This document shows positions 8,157 to 17,818 of a stretch of 64,000 nt of DNA, in pieces. Origin of the DNA: Paraburkholderia gardini (GTDB lineage: Bacteria; Pseudomonadota; Gammaproteobacteria; Burkholderiales; Burkholderiaceae); assembly GCF_907164575.1 (NCBI RefSeq), contig NZ_CAJQYY010000024.1, forward strand, positions 1 to 64,000, given 5' to 3'. Positions within the stretch are counted from its first letter, which is position 1. The number at the start of each line of letters is the position of its first letter. The position numbers and the translations under genes were made by a program. The notes under the pieces are model-generated. The model was not told the DNA's origin. It saw nothing but the letters and a program-made list of their open reading frames with translations, and ran no database searches.

Positions 8157-9149
8157 TTAAAGCTGGCCGAACAGCCAACGTACGTAGCGATCGACCCCTT
8201 CCTGCACACTCAGGAACGGCGCGTCGTAGCCGGCCGCACGCAGCTTCGTGAGGTCCGCCTGCGTGAAGCACTGATACTTGCCGCGCAGCGCATCGGGAAA
8301 CGGAATGTACTCGATCAGCCCGCGTTGCACCTGCTCCGCGAGCGAGAGCGCCGGCTCGCTGTTCAGCGCACGCAGCGTGTTGACCACCGTCGAAGCGATA
8401 TCGTTGAACGGCTGTGCACGGCCGCTGCCAAGGTTGAAGATGCCCGACTTCTCCGGATGATCGAAGAAGAACAGGTTCACCTTCACGACGTCTTCGACCG
8501 AAACGAAATCGCGCGTCTGTTCACCCGGGTTGTAGCCGTTGTACTCGCCGAACAGCTTGACCTTGCCTTCCGAGCGGAACTGGTTGAAGTTATGAAACGC
8601 CACCGACGCCATGCGCGCCTTGTGCGTCTCGCGCTGGCCGTACACGTTGAAGTACCGAAAGCCGGCGATCTGGCTGGTCGCCGTCGGCAGCACGCGGCGG
8701 ATCACCTGATCGAACAGGAATTTCGAGTAGCCGTATACGTTCAGCGGTTTCTCCACTTCGCGCTCCTCGACGAAGCGGCTCGACCCGCCATAGGCAGCCG
8801 CCGACGACGCATACAGGAACTGCGCGCCCTGCGCCTGGCAGGCGTCGAGCACCGCGCGGCTGTAGCGGAAGTTGTTGTCCATCATGTAGCGGCCGTCGGC
8901 TTCCATCGTGTCCGAGCAGGCGCCTTCGTGAAACACCGCACGCACCTTGCCGAAATCACCGCGCGTAAAGCGCTCGACGAATTCGGTCTTGTCGAGGTAG
9001 TCATCGATTTCGCAATCGACGAGGTTCTTGAACTTGTCGGCGCGCGTGAGGTTATCCACGGCGATGATCCGTTGTTCGCCGCGTTCGTTGAGCGCCTTGA
9101 CGAGATTGCTGCCGATAAAACCGGCTGCGCCGGTGACGATGAGGGTCAT
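8157..9149 (-). CDS. hldD: ADP-L-glycero-D-manno-heptose-6-epimerase
   Basis: A 330-residue short-chain dehydrogenase/reductase family epimerase that converts ADP-D-glycero- to ADP-L-glycero-manno-heptose for the LPS inner core. The NADP-binding motif is TGAAGFIGSN at the N-terminus; the active site has ASSAAAYGG and YGYSKF (Tyr-x-x-x-Lys). Length equals the family norm. It follows the heptose kinase gene by 84 bp on the minus strand, so the two heptose steps are cotranscribed or nearly so. Confidence 0.96.
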   Translation of the reverse strand: MTLIVTGAAGFIGSNLVKALNERGEQRIIAVDNLTRADKFKNLVDCEIDDYLDKTEFVERFTRGDFGKVRAVFHEGACSDTMEADGRYMMDNNFRYSRAVLDACQAQGAQFLYASSAAAYGGSSRFVEEREVEKPLNVYGYSKFLFDQVIRRVLPTATSQIAGFRYFNVYGQRETHKARMASVAFHNFNQFRSEGKVKLFGEYNGYNPGEQTRDFVSVEDVVKVNLFFFDHPEKSGIFNLGSGRAQPFNDIASTVVNTLRALNSEPALSLAEQVQRGLIEYIPFPDALRGKYQCFTQADLTKLRAAGYDAPFLSVQEGVDRYVRWLFGQL

Positions 9150-9233
9150 GGTCGTCCTGCGGAAATGAGGTTCAGCCTTCGCAACCCGCCGCCGGTGTCG
9201 CGGTGGAGCGCGAAGGTCGGGCGGTGCGCGACA

Positions 9234-10196
9234 TCATTGAAAGAGTTCGTCGTAGTCGACGGTAGCGGTGCCGAGTTTGCCGACCACGATGCCGGCTGCG
9301 CGATTCGCGAGCCCGACGGCTTCGACGAGCGACAGGCCGGCGCCGAGCATGACGGCGAGCGTGGCGATCACGGTGTCGCCCGCACCCGAGACATCATACA
9401 CTTCGCGTGCAACGGCCGAAGCGTGCAGCACGCCTTCGTCGGTGAAGAGCGTCATGCCCTCCTCCGAGCGCGTCAGCAGCAGCGCCTTGAAGTCGAGCGA
9501 CGCGCGCAACGCCGCCACGCGCGCATGCAGGTCATCCTCCGACTTCCACTGCCCGACCACCTCGCGCAGCTCCGCGCGATTCGGCGTGATCAGCGTGGCG
9601 CCGCGATAGCGTTCCCAGTCGTCGCCCTTCGGGTCGACCAGCACCGGTTTGCCGGCCGTGCGTGCGTGCGCGATCATCTGCGTCACGTGCGTAAGACCAC
9701 CCTTTGCGTAATCCGACATCAGGATCACGTCGTGAGAAGGCAGCAGTTCGTCGAAGCGCGCGAGACCCGCAAGCAGGATTTCATGCGCCGGCGTGTTCTC
9801 GAAATCGACGCGCAGCAGTTGCTGCTGACGCGAAAGCACACGTAACTTGATCGTGGTCAGGAGCGCCGGGTCGCGCTCGAGATGAGCCGCCACGCCGCTA
9901 TCCTGAAGCAGTTGCACGACGCGCTCGCCCGGCTCGTCGTGACCGACGACGCACAACAAGCCCGTCTGCGCACCGAGCGCGACCGCATTGCGCGCGACGT
10001 TCGCCGCACCGCCCAGCCGGTCTTCCTGCTTCTGCACATGAACGACGGGCACCGGCGCTTCAGGCGAAATGCGGTTGACGTCGCCGAACCAGTAGCGGTC
10101 CAGCATCACATCGCCGACCACGAGAACGCGGGCACCCGCGAGCTGGGCGCGCGGGACGACGCCCACATCGGGAATGGGCATGGCGTGCTCAGGCAT
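9234..10196 (-). CDS. hldA: D-glycero-beta-D-manno-heptose-7-phosphate kinase (kinase-only HldE/HldA)
   Basis: A PfkB-family sugar kinase of about 320 residues that phosphorylates C1 of heptose 7-phosphate in ADP-heptose synthesis. Motifs: GDVMLDRYWFGDVNRISPEAPVPV near the start (given here as family landmark GDVMLDRYW), RLGGAANVARN, and the C-terminal GAGDT anion hole with the catalytic Asp. E. coli HldE carries an additional nucleotidyltransferase domain; here the protein ends after the kinase domain, so the adenylyltransferase (HldC) must be elsewhere. ATG 10196 (MPEHAMPIP) overlaps the ugd stop by 8 bp; ATG 10181 is an alternative. Confidence 0.93.
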   Translation of the reverse strand: MPEHAMPIPDVGVVPRAQLAGARVLVVGDVMLDRYWFGDVNRISPEAPVPVVHVQKQEDRLGGAANVARNAVALGAQTGLLCVVGHDEPGERVVQLLQDSGVAAHLERDPALLTTIKLRVLSRQQQLLRVDFENTPAHEILLAGLARFDELLPSHDVILMSDYAKGGLTHVTQMIAHARTAGKPVLVDPKGDDWERYRGATLITPNRAELREVVGQWKSEDDLHARVAALRASLDFKALLLTRSEEGMTLFTDEGVLHASAVAREVYDVSGAGDTVIATLAVMLGAGLSLVEAVGLANRAAGIVVGKLGTATVDYDELFQ

Positions 10197-11604
10197 CGGA
10201 TGAGGTGCTGACCGTAGATTCGGAAAGTTCGGCATGCGGACGTCCAATCGAGTGATAGTCGATGCCGAGCTCGGCCATCGCTCCAGGTTCATACAGGTTG
10301 CGGCCGTCGAAAATCAGCGGCGACTTGAGCACCGCCTTCAGATGGACAAAATCCGGGCTCTTGAACTCCTTCCATTCCGTGACGATCACGAGGGCATCCG
10401 CGCCGGAAAGCGTCTCGTCCTGCGTCGCGGTGAAATGCAGCCGCGCGAGTTGCGCGGGCTCGTGACCGAGATCGAGATTTAAAACACGTCGCGCTTCATC
10501 CACCGCGACCGGATCGTACGCACGCACCGCCGCGCCGCGCGCGAGCAGATCAGCGATCACGCGACGGCTCGGCGCTTCGCGCATGTCGTCGGTATTCGGC
10601 TTGAACGCGAGCCCCCAGACGGCGAACGTACGGCCCGTCAGGTCGTCGCCAAGCATCTTCGTGATCTTGCGCACGAGGACTTCCTTCTGCTCGTGATTCA
10701 CTTCCTCGACCGCTTCGAGAATGCGCAGACCCGGGCCCGTCCCGGCCGCCGTACGGATCAGCGCCTGCACGTCCTTCGGGAAACACGAACCGCCATAGCC
10801 GCAACCCGCATACAGAAAGTGGTAGCCGATACGCGGGTCCGAACCGATACCGCGACGCACCGCTTCGATATCCGCACCGACGCGATCCGCCAGGTTCGCC
10901 ATCTCGTTCATGAACGAGATGCGCGTCGCCAGCATCGCATTCGCCGCGTACTTCGTAAATTCGGCCGAACGGACATCCATGTAAAGCGTGCGTTCGTGGT
11001 TACGGTTGAACGGCGCGTACAGACGCTTCATCTTTTCGCGCGCACGCATGCCGGCTTCGTCGTCGTCGCTGCCGAGTACGATGCGATCGGGGCGCATGAA
11101 GTCGTCGACGGCGGCGCCTTCCTTCAGGAACTCCGGATTCGACACCACCGAGAATTGATGCTCCGCGCTACCCGCGAGACCCCGTTTCGCGAGTTCCTCG
11201 TTGATCACGCCCTGCACGCGTTGGGCCGTGCCGACCGGCACCGTCGATTTATCGACGATCACCTTGTAGTCGGTCATGTGGCGGCCGATATTGCGGGCCG
11301 CTTCGAGCACGTATTGCAGATCGGCCGAGCCGTCTTCATCGGGCGGCGTGCCGACCGCGATGAACTGCACTTCGCCGTGCGCGACGCTCGCTTCGACGTC
11401 CGTCGAAAACTGGATGCGCCCAGCCGCGCGCGTACGCGCGATCATCTCCTGCAGACCCGGCTCGTGGATCGGCACGCCACCGCTATTGAGAATGTCGATC
11501 TTGCGCTGGTCGACGTCGAGACAGAACACGTCGTTGCCGATTTCGGCGAGACACGCGCCCGTGACAAGGCCGACGTAGCCCGTGCCGATGATAGTGACTT
11601 TCAT
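10189..11604 (-). CDS. ugd: UDP-glucose 6-dehydrogenase
   Basis: A 471-residue NAD-dependent enzyme oxidising UDP-glucose to UDP-glucuronate, the precursor of L-Ara4N on lipid A and of exopolysaccharide sugars. The N-terminal Rossmann motif is GTGYVGLV (residues 7-14). The catalytic Cys is in CGYGGSCFPKD (Cys274), and the C-terminal domain contains FKPNTDDMREAPS. It lies 172 bp after lapB and overlaps the heptose kinase gene by 8 bp. In Burkholderia Ara4N modification is essential, which suits the placement next to LPS core genes. Confidence 0.96.
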   Translation of the reverse strand: MKVTIIGTGYVGLVTGACLAEIGNDVFCLDVDQRKIDILNSGGVPIHEPGLQEMIARTRAAGRIQFSTDVEASVAHGEVQFIAVGTPPDEDGSADLQYVLEAARNIGRHMTDYKVIVDKSTVPVGTAQRVQGVINEELAKRGLAGSAEHQFSVVSNPEFLKEGAAVDDFMRPDRIVLGSDDDEAGMRAREKMKRLYAPFNRNHERTLYMDVRSAEFTKYAANAMLATRISFMNEMANLADRVGADIEAVRRGIGSDPRIGYHFLYAGCGYGGSCFPKDVQALIRTAAGTGPGLRILEAVEEVNHEQKEVLVRKITKMLGDDLTGRTFAVWGLAFKPNTDDMREAPSRRVIADLLARGAAVRAYDPVAVDEARRVLNLDLGHEPAQLARLHFTATQDETLSGADALVIVTEWKEFKSPDFVHLKAVLKSPLIFDGRNLYEPGAMAELGIDYHSIGRPHAELSESTVSTSSDA

Positions 11605-11776
11605 ACGCGCTCCGGTATTGGATTCATCTGGCGAATCCTGTTGTTACAGAGAGCGGCGCTCGCCGCCCGGGGCATCTCGCCAGTGCCAGCGGCGCATCAC
11701 GCATGCGCGGCGCCCCTGACTGTAGATGCTGTTCCGATAGCGACGCCCCCCCCAAGCGAAGGCCCTCGCCCGATAT

Positions 11777-12952
11777 TCAGTTCGACGCAGTGATCGGCTC
11801 TACCCGGCGCGGCGCATAGGTCTCCCAACCGCTGCAGCCCGGGCATTGCCAATAAAAAAGGCGCGCCCGGAATCCACAATTCTGGCACGTGTAGCGCGGC
11901 AGGTTCTTCGTGCGCTGCCGGATCAACGTGCGCATCAGTTCCAGCTCGCTGCGACGCGGCTCTTCGGCCGTCGACTGCTGAGCCTCGAGCAGACGCGTCA
12001 TGCCCGCCAGATTCGGCGACTTCTGCATCTGCGCGCGCGCCAGCGCATGTGCCGCATCGGGTCCGCGCAACGCGGCGACATGCTGGTACGCGACGTCAAG
12101 CAGATCGTTCGACGGATAACGGTCGATCCACGTGGCCATCAGATCCGCGCCTTCTTCGCCCCGACCGAGCGCCTGATATGCCTTCAGCAGTTTTTCCGCC
12201 ACGAGCGGCAGATACGCCGGATTCTGCGCCTCGACACGCAGCCACTGCGCGATCGCCGCTTCCTGCGCGCCGCCCGCTGCATCGACGTCGCCAGACAGAA
12301 TTGTCGCGCGCACGCTCTGCGGATTCGCCTTTAACGCGAGGCCGAGCTGCCGGCGCGCTTCTTCGACATTCTTCTGCTGCAGCGCTTCCTGCGCGAGCTC
12401 GCAATGAAACTGCGCGATTTCCTTTTCGAGCGACTCCGAGCCCATCGTTTCGAGCTGGCGTGCAGTATCGATCGACTTGTTCCAGTCCTTCTCGATCCCA
12501 TAGATCGTGAGAAGCGCGCGCTGTGCGCCCAGCGCGTAATCACCCGACTTGAGCGAGCGGAACGTTTCCTCCGCGCGATCGAGCAGGCCCGCCTTCAGGA
12601 AATCCTGTCCAAGCTCGAACAACGCATGGTCGCGCTCGGTGACAGGCAGATCCGCCCGGCTCAACAGGTTCTGGTGCACCCGGATCGCGCGGTCGGTTTC
12701 GCCGCGACGCCGGAACAGGTTACCCAGCGCGAAATGCAGTTCGATGGTTTCAGGGTCGAGCTTCACGACTTCGATGAACGCATCGATGGCCTGGTCCGGC
12801 TGCTCGTTCAGCAGGAAGTTCAGGCCGCGAAAATACGAACGCGGAAGGTTGGCGCTTTCGGACAGCAACGCTTTGAGGTCATACCGCGCCGCCATCCAGC
12901 CGAACGCGAACGCGACGGGTATGACGAGCAGCCACCAGAAATCCAGATCCAT
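11777..12952 (-). CDS. lapB: LPS assembly protein LapB (TPR-rubredoxin protein)
   Basis: A 391-residue inner-membrane protein that in E. coli recruits FtsH to LpxC and so limits LPS synthesis. The N-terminal transmembrane helix is in FWWLLVIPVAFAFGWMAARY; tetratricopeptide repeats fill residues about 35-320; the C-terminal rubredoxin-like knuckle has CQNC and CPGC. Length matches E. coli LapB (389). The start MDLDFW at 12952 is the family start. It follows lapA by 63 bp. Confidence 0.95.
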   Translation of the reverse strand: MDLDFWWLLVIPVAFAFGWMAARYDLKALLSESANLPRSYFRGLNFLLNEQPDQAIDAFIEVVKLDPETIELHFALGNLFRRRGETDRAIRVHQNLLSRADLPVTERDHALFELGQDFLKAGLLDRAEETFRSLKSGDYALGAQRALLTIYGIEKDWNKSIDTARQLETMGSESLEKEIAQFHCELAQEALQQKNVEEARRQLGLALKANPQSVRATILSGDVDAAGGAQEAAIAQWLRVEAQNPAYLPLVAEKLLKAYQALGRGEEGADLMATWIDRYPSNDLLDVAYQHVAALRGPDAAHALARAQMQKSPNLAGMTRLLEAQQSTAEEPRRSELELMRTLIRQRTKNLPRYTCQNCGFRARLFYWQCPGCSGWETYAPRRVEPITASN

Positions 12953-13015
12953 GCGAATTGTTCGGAAGTGGGAATTGAACGCCAGCGTGCGCAACCGCAC
13001 GCGGCAGGAAGAAAA

Positions 13016-13309
13016 CTAGATCAGCGGCGGCAGCGGTGGTTCTTCGACAACCACAGGCGTTTCGCGCGCGGTCCGCAACTCGCGTCTCAGACGGCCGTTC
13101 TCGAATCGCAGGCGGACCACGGCCGGCATCGACGACAACAGACCCGCCAGCAGCCCGACGACGAAGAACGCGAGACCGATCAGGATCAACGGCGCCTGCC
13201 ACGCATAACCGGCGAGGAAATTCAGCGTGGCGGGTTGCGTATTGGCGAACGCGAGCACCAGCAGCAGCACGAACACCAGAACGCGGATCAACCAGACGAT
13301 AAATTTCAT
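13016..13309 (-). CDS. lapA: LPS assembly protein LapA (DUF1049)
   Basis: A 97-residue inner-membrane protein with two hydrophobic helices (about residues 4-22 and 38-62) and a short basic/proline-rich cytoplasmic tail. Its motif NTQPATLNFLAG after the first helix is characteristic of LapA. It is encoded just upstream of lapB, as in E. coli, where the pair tunes LPS levels. Confidence 0.93.
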   Translation of the reverse strand: MKFIVWLIRVLVFVLLLVLAFANTQPATLNFLAGYAWQAPLILIGLAFFVVGLLAGLLSSMPAVVRLRFENGRLRRELRTARETPVVVEEPPLPPLI

Positions 13310-13455
13310 GAATTAGTCTCTTGACGGCAGTTGCGAGATGACGCTGGCCTGATGACGCGTCGCGCCACGAAATTGCCCGCGCCGAAGTGACCCGTATTGT
13401 AAATGAAGCGTTCCCCGTGAGGCACGAACCGCCGGGGAATGACAGACGGGACAGA

Positions 13456-13484
13456 CGAAAAAAAAGCGCCCGAAGGCGCTTTTT
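13456..13484 (-). terminator. Terminator after ihfB with UUCG loop
   Basis: On the minus strand the stem AGCGCC/GGCGCT has a TTCG tetraloop, preceded by AAAA and followed by at least eight T residues. It lies 46 bp past the ihfB stop and separates the rpsA-ihfB unit from lapA. Confidence 0.88.
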
Positions 13485-13529
13485 CTGGTCTTTGCCGTCT
13501 GCACTGGACGCTGACGACGCTGCTGAATC

Positions 13530-13853
13530 TCACAGATCGTCGTCCGGCGACTCGGCTTTCAACGGCTCGCCCGCGCGACCATCGACGCGCTCGCGCAATT
13601 CCTTGCCAGGCTTGAAGTGCGGTACGTACTTCTCAGGTACCAGCACCTTTTCGCCCGATTTCGGATTGCGTCCGACGCGGGAAGGACGACGGTTCAAGCC
13701 GAAGCTGCCGAAGCCACGAATTTCGATGCGATGACCGCTGGCAAGCGCCTCCGACATCGCATCAAGCATCGTCTTCACCGCAAAATCCGCATCTTTGAGT
13801 ACAAGTTGCGGAAATCGCGTAGCCAGCTGGGCGACCAATTCCGATTTGGTCAT
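13530..13853 (-). CDS. ihfB: Integration host factor beta subunit
   Basis: A 107-residue HU/IHF-family DNA-bending protein that pairs with IhfA. It starts MTKSELVAQLA, has IEIRGFGSFGLNRRPSRVGRNPKSG, including the proline-containing DNA-intercalating arm, and ends with an acidic tail. It is 22 bp downstream of rpsA, the standard gene order, and is followed by a strong terminator. Confidence 0.96.
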   Translation of the reverse strand: MTKSELVAQLATRFPQLVLKDADFAVKTMLDAMSEALASGHRIEIRGFGSFGLNRRPSRVGRNPKSGEKVLVPEKYVPHFKPGKELRERVDGRAGEPLKAESPDDDL

Positions 13854-13875
13854 ACTGCAGCAGACCTCTTAAGGC

Positions 13876-15591
13876 TTACTGGTTCTGGCCGTCGAGCTTG
13901 GCCTTCAGCAGCGCGCCGAGGTTCGTCGTGCCGGTTGCAGCCGAGCTCGAATCCGACGAAGCCAGGCCGCGAATCGCTTCCTGTTGCTCTGCCGAATCCT
14001 TGGCCTTGATCGACAGGTTGATGCCACGCGACTTGCGGTCGATGTTGATGATCATCGCATTGACCTTGTCGCCGTCCTTCAGGACGTTGCGTGCATCTTC
14101 CACGCGGTCTTGCGACAGTTCCGAAGCGCGCAGGTAGCCTTCGACTTCCGCCGACAGCTGAACCACGGCACCCTTCGCATCTACCGTCTTGACCACGCCG
14201 TCGACGATCGAACCCTTGTCGTTCATTGCAACGAAGTTGCTGAACGGGTCGCCTTCGAGCTGCTTGATACCCAGCGAAATGCGTTCCTTCTCGACGTCGA
14301 TGCCGAGAACGATGGCTTCCACTTCGTCGCCCTTCTTGTACTTGCGAACCGCTTCTTCGCCCGTTTCGCTCCACGACAGGTCCGACAGGTGAACCAGGCC
14401 GTCGATGCCGCCCGGCAGACCGATGAAGACGCCGAAGTCGGTGATCGACTTGATTGCGCCTTGCAGCTTGTCGCCCTTCTTGAAGTTGCGGCTGAAGTCG
14501 TCCCACGGGTTCGGCTTGCATTGCTTCATGCCGAGGCTGATACGGCGGCGGTCTTCGTCGATTTCGAGAACCATGACTTCGACTTCGTCGCCCAGCTGCA
14601 CAACCTTCGACGGTGCAACGTTCTTGTTCGTCCAGTCCATTTCCGACACGTGAACCAGGCCTTCGATGCCCGATTCCACTTCGACGAATGCGCCGTAGTC
14701 AGTGATGTTGGTGACCTTGCCGAACAGGCGCGTGCCCGACGGGTAACGGCGGGAAATGCCTTCCCACGGATCGTCGCCGAGTTGCTTGATGCCGAGCGAA
14801 ACGCGGTTCTTTTCTTGATCGAACTTGAGGATCTTCGCGGTAACTTCCTGGCCAACCGACAGCACTTCGCTCGGGTGACGCACACGACGCCATGCGATGT
14901 CGGTGATGTGCAGCAGGCCGTCGATACCGCCGAGGTCCACGAACGCGCCGTAGTCGGTGATGTTCTTGACCACGCCTTCCACGATCGCGCCTTCCTTCAG
15001 CGTCTCGAGCAGCTTTGCGCGCTCTTCGCCTTGAGTGGCTTCGATCACGGCACGGCGCGACAGCACGACGTTGTTACGCTTGCGGTCGAGCTTGATGACG
15101 CGGAATTCCAGCGTCTTGCCTTCGTACGGGGTCGTGTCCTTGACCGGACGCGTGTCGACGAGCGAACCCGGCAGGAACGCGCGGATGCCGTTGACCATGA
15201 CGGTCATGCCGCCCTTGACCTTGCCCGTGATCGTGCCGGTCACGAGTTCGTTGTTGTCGAGGGCCTTTTCCAGCGACAGCCACGAAGCCAGACGCTTCGC
15301 CTTGTCGCGCGACAGGATCGTGTCGCCATAGCCGTTTTCCAGCGCGTCGATCGCGACGGAAACGAAGTCGCCCGCCTGCACTTCTACCTCGCCCGCGTCA
15401 TTCAGGAACTCTTCGAGCGGGATGTAGGCTTCGGACTTGAGACCAGCATTCACGACCACGAAGTTGTGGTCGACACGCACGACTTCGGCGGAGATCACTT
15501 CGCCAGCGCGCATGTCCTGCTTGGTCAGCGACTCTTCGAACAGAGCCGCAAAAGATTCGGTATTCGGGGTAGAGGTTTGCAGGTCGGACAT
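13876..15591 (-). CDS. rpsA: 30S ribosomal protein S1
   Basis: A 571-residue protein with six S1/OB-fold repeats, seen from repeated ITDYGAFVDL/ITDYGAFVEV/ITDFGVFIGL segments and V/I-SLGIKQL repeats. S1 binds mRNA leaders and brings them to the 30S subunit. The start is MSDLQTSTPNTESF. It is preceded by a 177-bp gap after cmk, enough for its own promoter and for the autoregulatory leader known for rpsA. Confidence 0.97.
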   Translation of the reverse strand: MSDLQTSTPNTESFAALFEESLTKQDMRAGEVISAEVVRVDHNFVVVNAGLKSEAYIPLEEFLNDAGEVEVQAGDFVSVAIDALENGYGDTILSRDKAKRLASWLSLEKALDNNELVTGTITGKVKGGMTVMVNGIRAFLPGSLVDTRPVKDTTPYEGKTLEFRVIKLDRKRNNVVLSRRAVIEATQGEERAKLLETLKEGAIVEGVVKNITDYGAFVDLGGIDGLLHITDIAWRRVRHPSEVLSVGQEVTAKILKFDQEKNRVSLGIKQLGDDPWEGISRRYPSGTRLFGKVTNITDYGAFVEVESGIEGLVHVSEMDWTNKNVAPSKVVQLGDEVEVMVLEIDEDRRRISLGMKQCKPNPWDDFSRNFKKGDKLQGAIKSITDFGVFIGLPGGIDGLVHLSDLSWSETGEEAVRKYKKGDEVEAIVLGIDVEKERISLGIKQLEGDPFSNFVAMNDKGSIVDGVVKTVDAKGAVVQLSAEVEGYLRASELSQDRVEDARNVLKDGDKVNAMIINIDRKSRGINLSIKAKDSAEQQEAIRGLASSDSSSAATGTTNLGALLKAKLDGQNQ

Positions 15592-15694
15592 AAAAATCAG
15601 AAGTTGCGGGTTTTCGCGCTGCCTGCCGGCCGGAATGGCTAGCGAATTCGCTGGGCGAATAGGGCAAAAATACGAATGCCACGCGGGGTTAAGG

Positions 15695-15727
15695 GGTTAA
15701 AACACGCTTCACGACCATTCGCGAAGC
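15695..15727 (-). terminator. Hairpin between cmk and rpsA
   Basis: On the minus strand a 9-bp stem with one G-U pair (arms 15719-15727 and 15706-15714, loop ATGG) is followed by GTGTTTTAACC. It could be a weak terminator after cmk or a leader element of rpsA. It lies in the 177-bp gap in which rpsA promoters are expected. Confidence 0.4.
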
Positions 15728-15768
15728 ACCTACTGCACTACACAATCAACTGCGCATACTGTTTTTTG

Positions 15769-16455
15769 CTAATTTTTCACCACTACGCTCTGGTACCACT
15801 GCACCACCTGATCGACCGCCTGGTCGACCGAAAGCGACGAGGTATCCAGAAGCATTGCATCCGCCGCGGGCTTGAGCGGCGCGGCCGCACGCTGACTATC
15901 GCGTTCGTCACGCTCACGCAAATCCCGAAGCAAGTCATCTATATTAGCAGAAATTCCTTTTTGGATCAATTGCTTATGCCGCCGCGCGGCGCGAGCCTCC
16001 GCGCTTGCGGTCATAAAGACCTTCAGCGTCGCGTCCTGGAAGATCACCGTGCCCATGTCGCGGCCGTCGGCGACCAGCCCCGGCTCCTTGCGAAACGCCC
16101 GCTGGCGCGCCACCAGCGCGGCCCGCACAGGCGCGTGAACCGCAATCGCGGAAGCCCGGTTACCGATCTCTTCCATGCGGATTTCCGCGGAAACGTCCGC
16201 GCCGTCGAGTTGTGCAAGCCCTTCACGGAACGTGATGTGCAGATCGTTGATCAACCCGGCGAGCGCATCGGCATCGCCGACCGGGATGGCGTAGCGCAGG
16301 CTCGCCAGCGCCGCCAGCCGGTACAGCGCGCCGCTGTCCAGCAGGTGAAAGCCAAGGTGCGCGGCAACCAGCGCGGCTACGGTGCCCTTGCCGGAGGCCG
16401 TCGGGCCGTCGATCGTGATGACGGGCGTCTGGTGAAAGGGACGGGTCGGTTTCAT
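15769..16455 (-). CDS. cmk: Cytidylate kinase
   Basis: A 228-residue P-loop kinase that phosphorylates CMP and dCMP. The P-loop is GPTASGKGT (about residues 17-25); DSGALYRL and VADGRDMGTVIF are the nucleotide-binding motifs of the family. It is in the conserved position between aroA (46 bp upstream) and rpsA on the minus strand. Confidence 0.96.
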   Translation of the reverse strand: MKPTRPFHQTPVITIDGPTASGKGTVAALVAAHLGFHLLDSGALYRLAALASLRYAIPVGDADALAGLINDLHITFREGLAQLDGADVSAEIRMEEIGNRASAIAVHAPVRAALVARQRAFRKEPGLVADGRDMGTVIFQDATLKVFMTASAEARAARRHKQLIQKGISANIDDLLRDLRERDERDSQRAAAPLKPAADAMLLDTSSLSVDQAVDQVVQWYQSVVVKN

Positions 16456-16501
16456 CTAGGGTCGCGCGTCAGGTCGAATGAGATCAATTCGGGATTCGTC
16501 G

Positions 16502-17806
16502 TCAGGGTTGGGCAAGCGCCATGAAGCGCTCGAAATAGTCGGGGAATGTCTTGCCGACGCACTTCGGATCGTTGATGCGCACCGGCACGCCGCCGAGACT
16601 CACCAGCGAGAAGCACATGGCCATCCGGTGGTCGTCGTACGTATCGATGGCCGCGTTCGGCGTCAGCTTCGCGGGCGGTGTGACGACGAGATAGTCCTCG
16701 CCCTCCTCCACCGTCGCGCCGACCTTGCGCAGTTCGGTTGCCATCGCGGCGATCCGGTCGGTTTCCTTCACGCGCCAGCTGGCGATGTTGCGCAGCGTGC
16801 TCGTGCCGTCGGCAAAAAGCGCGGCCACGGCGATTGTCATGGCCGCATCCGGAATCAGGTTGAAGTCCATGTCGACCGGGTCGAGCTTGCCGTGATCGTT
16901 GCCGATGCCACGCACCTCGATCCAGTCGTCGCCCATCGACACGTTCGCGCCCATGCGCATCAGCGCGTTCGCAAAACCGATGTCGCCCTGGATGCTCGCC
17001 CGCCCGACGCCTTCCACGCGCAGCGGACCGCCGCCGAGCGCACCGGCCGCGAGAAAATACGATGCCGACGACGCGTCGCCTTCCACCATGATCCGCCCCG
17101 GCGACTGGTAGCGTCTGCCCGACGGCACCGTGAAACGCTGCCACCCGAGGCGCTCGACCTCAATGCCAAAGCGCGCCATCAGCTTGATCGTGATGTCGAT
17201 ATAGGGCTTCGAGATCAGCTCGCCCTCGACGTCGACAATCGTCACGCCGCTCTCCGTTTTCAGGAGCGGCAGTGTCATCAGCAACGCGGTCAGGAACTGG
17301 CTCGAGACGTCGCCGCGCACGCGGATTGGCGCTTCCGCCGCGATGTTGCCGCCACGGATGCGCAGCGGCGGATAGCCTTCGTTTTCCTCGTAGTCGATCT
17401 TCGCGCCGATCTGCCGCAGCCCGTCGACCAGATCGCCGATCGGCCGCTCATGCATGCGCGGCACGCCGTGCACGCGGTAATCGCCGCCCTGCACCGCCAG
17501 CGCCGCCGTCAGCGGGCGCACCGCCGTGCCGGCGTTGCCAAGAAACAGGTCGGCCGTCTTCGCCGTGAACGCGCCGCGCGTGCCGGTGACCACGCAGGTG
17601 TCGCCGTCACGCTTGAGCTTCACGCCGAGTTGCTCGAGCGCGGCCAGCATCACGCGCGTATCGTCGGAATCGAGCAGGTTCGTGATCGTCGTTTCGCCTT
17701 CGGCGAGCGAAGCCAGCAGCAGCACGCGGTTCGAAATGCTCTTCGAACCCGGCAGGCGGATCGTGCCGGACGCACGGGAAAAAGGTCCGAGATCGAGATG
17801 TTCCAT
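16502..17806 (-). CDS. aroA: 3-phosphoshikimate 1-carboxyvinyltransferase (EPSP synthase)
   Basis: A 434-residue shikimate-pathway enzyme that joins PEP to shikimate 3-phosphate. LPGSKSISNR (about 18-27) and LGNAGTAVRPLTA (about 89-101) are the substrate-binding signatures; DDHRMAM is near the C-terminus. The LGNAGTAxRP form is that of the glyphosate-sensitive class I enzymes. It starts 12 bp after tyrA. Confidence 0.96.
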   Translation of the reverse strand: MEHLDLGPFSRASGTIRLPGSKSISNRVLLLASLAEGETTITNLLDSDDTRVMLAALEQLGVKLKRDGDTCVVTGTRGAFTAKTADLFLGNAGTAVRPLTAALAVQGGDYRVHGVPRMHERPIGDLVDGLRQIGAKIDYEENEGYPPLRIRGGNIAAEAPIRVRGDVSSQFLTALLMTLPLLKTESGVTIVDVEGELISKPYIDITIKLMARFGIEVERLGWQRFTVPSGRRYQSPGRIMVEGDASSASYFLAAGALGGGPLRVEGVGRASIQGDIGFANALMRMGANVSMGDDWIEVRGIGNDHGKLDPVDMDFNLIPDAAMTIAVAALFADGTSTLRNIASWRVKETDRIAAMATELRKVGATVEEGEDYLVVTPPAKLTPNAAIDTYDDHRMAMCFSLVSLGGVPVRINDPKCVGKTFPDYFERFMALAQP

Positions 17807-17818
17807 GAGTGTGTCCTG

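Noticed and set aside
13984..15642. 552-codon plus-strand open frame
   Set aside because: Antisense to rpsA, which is certain.
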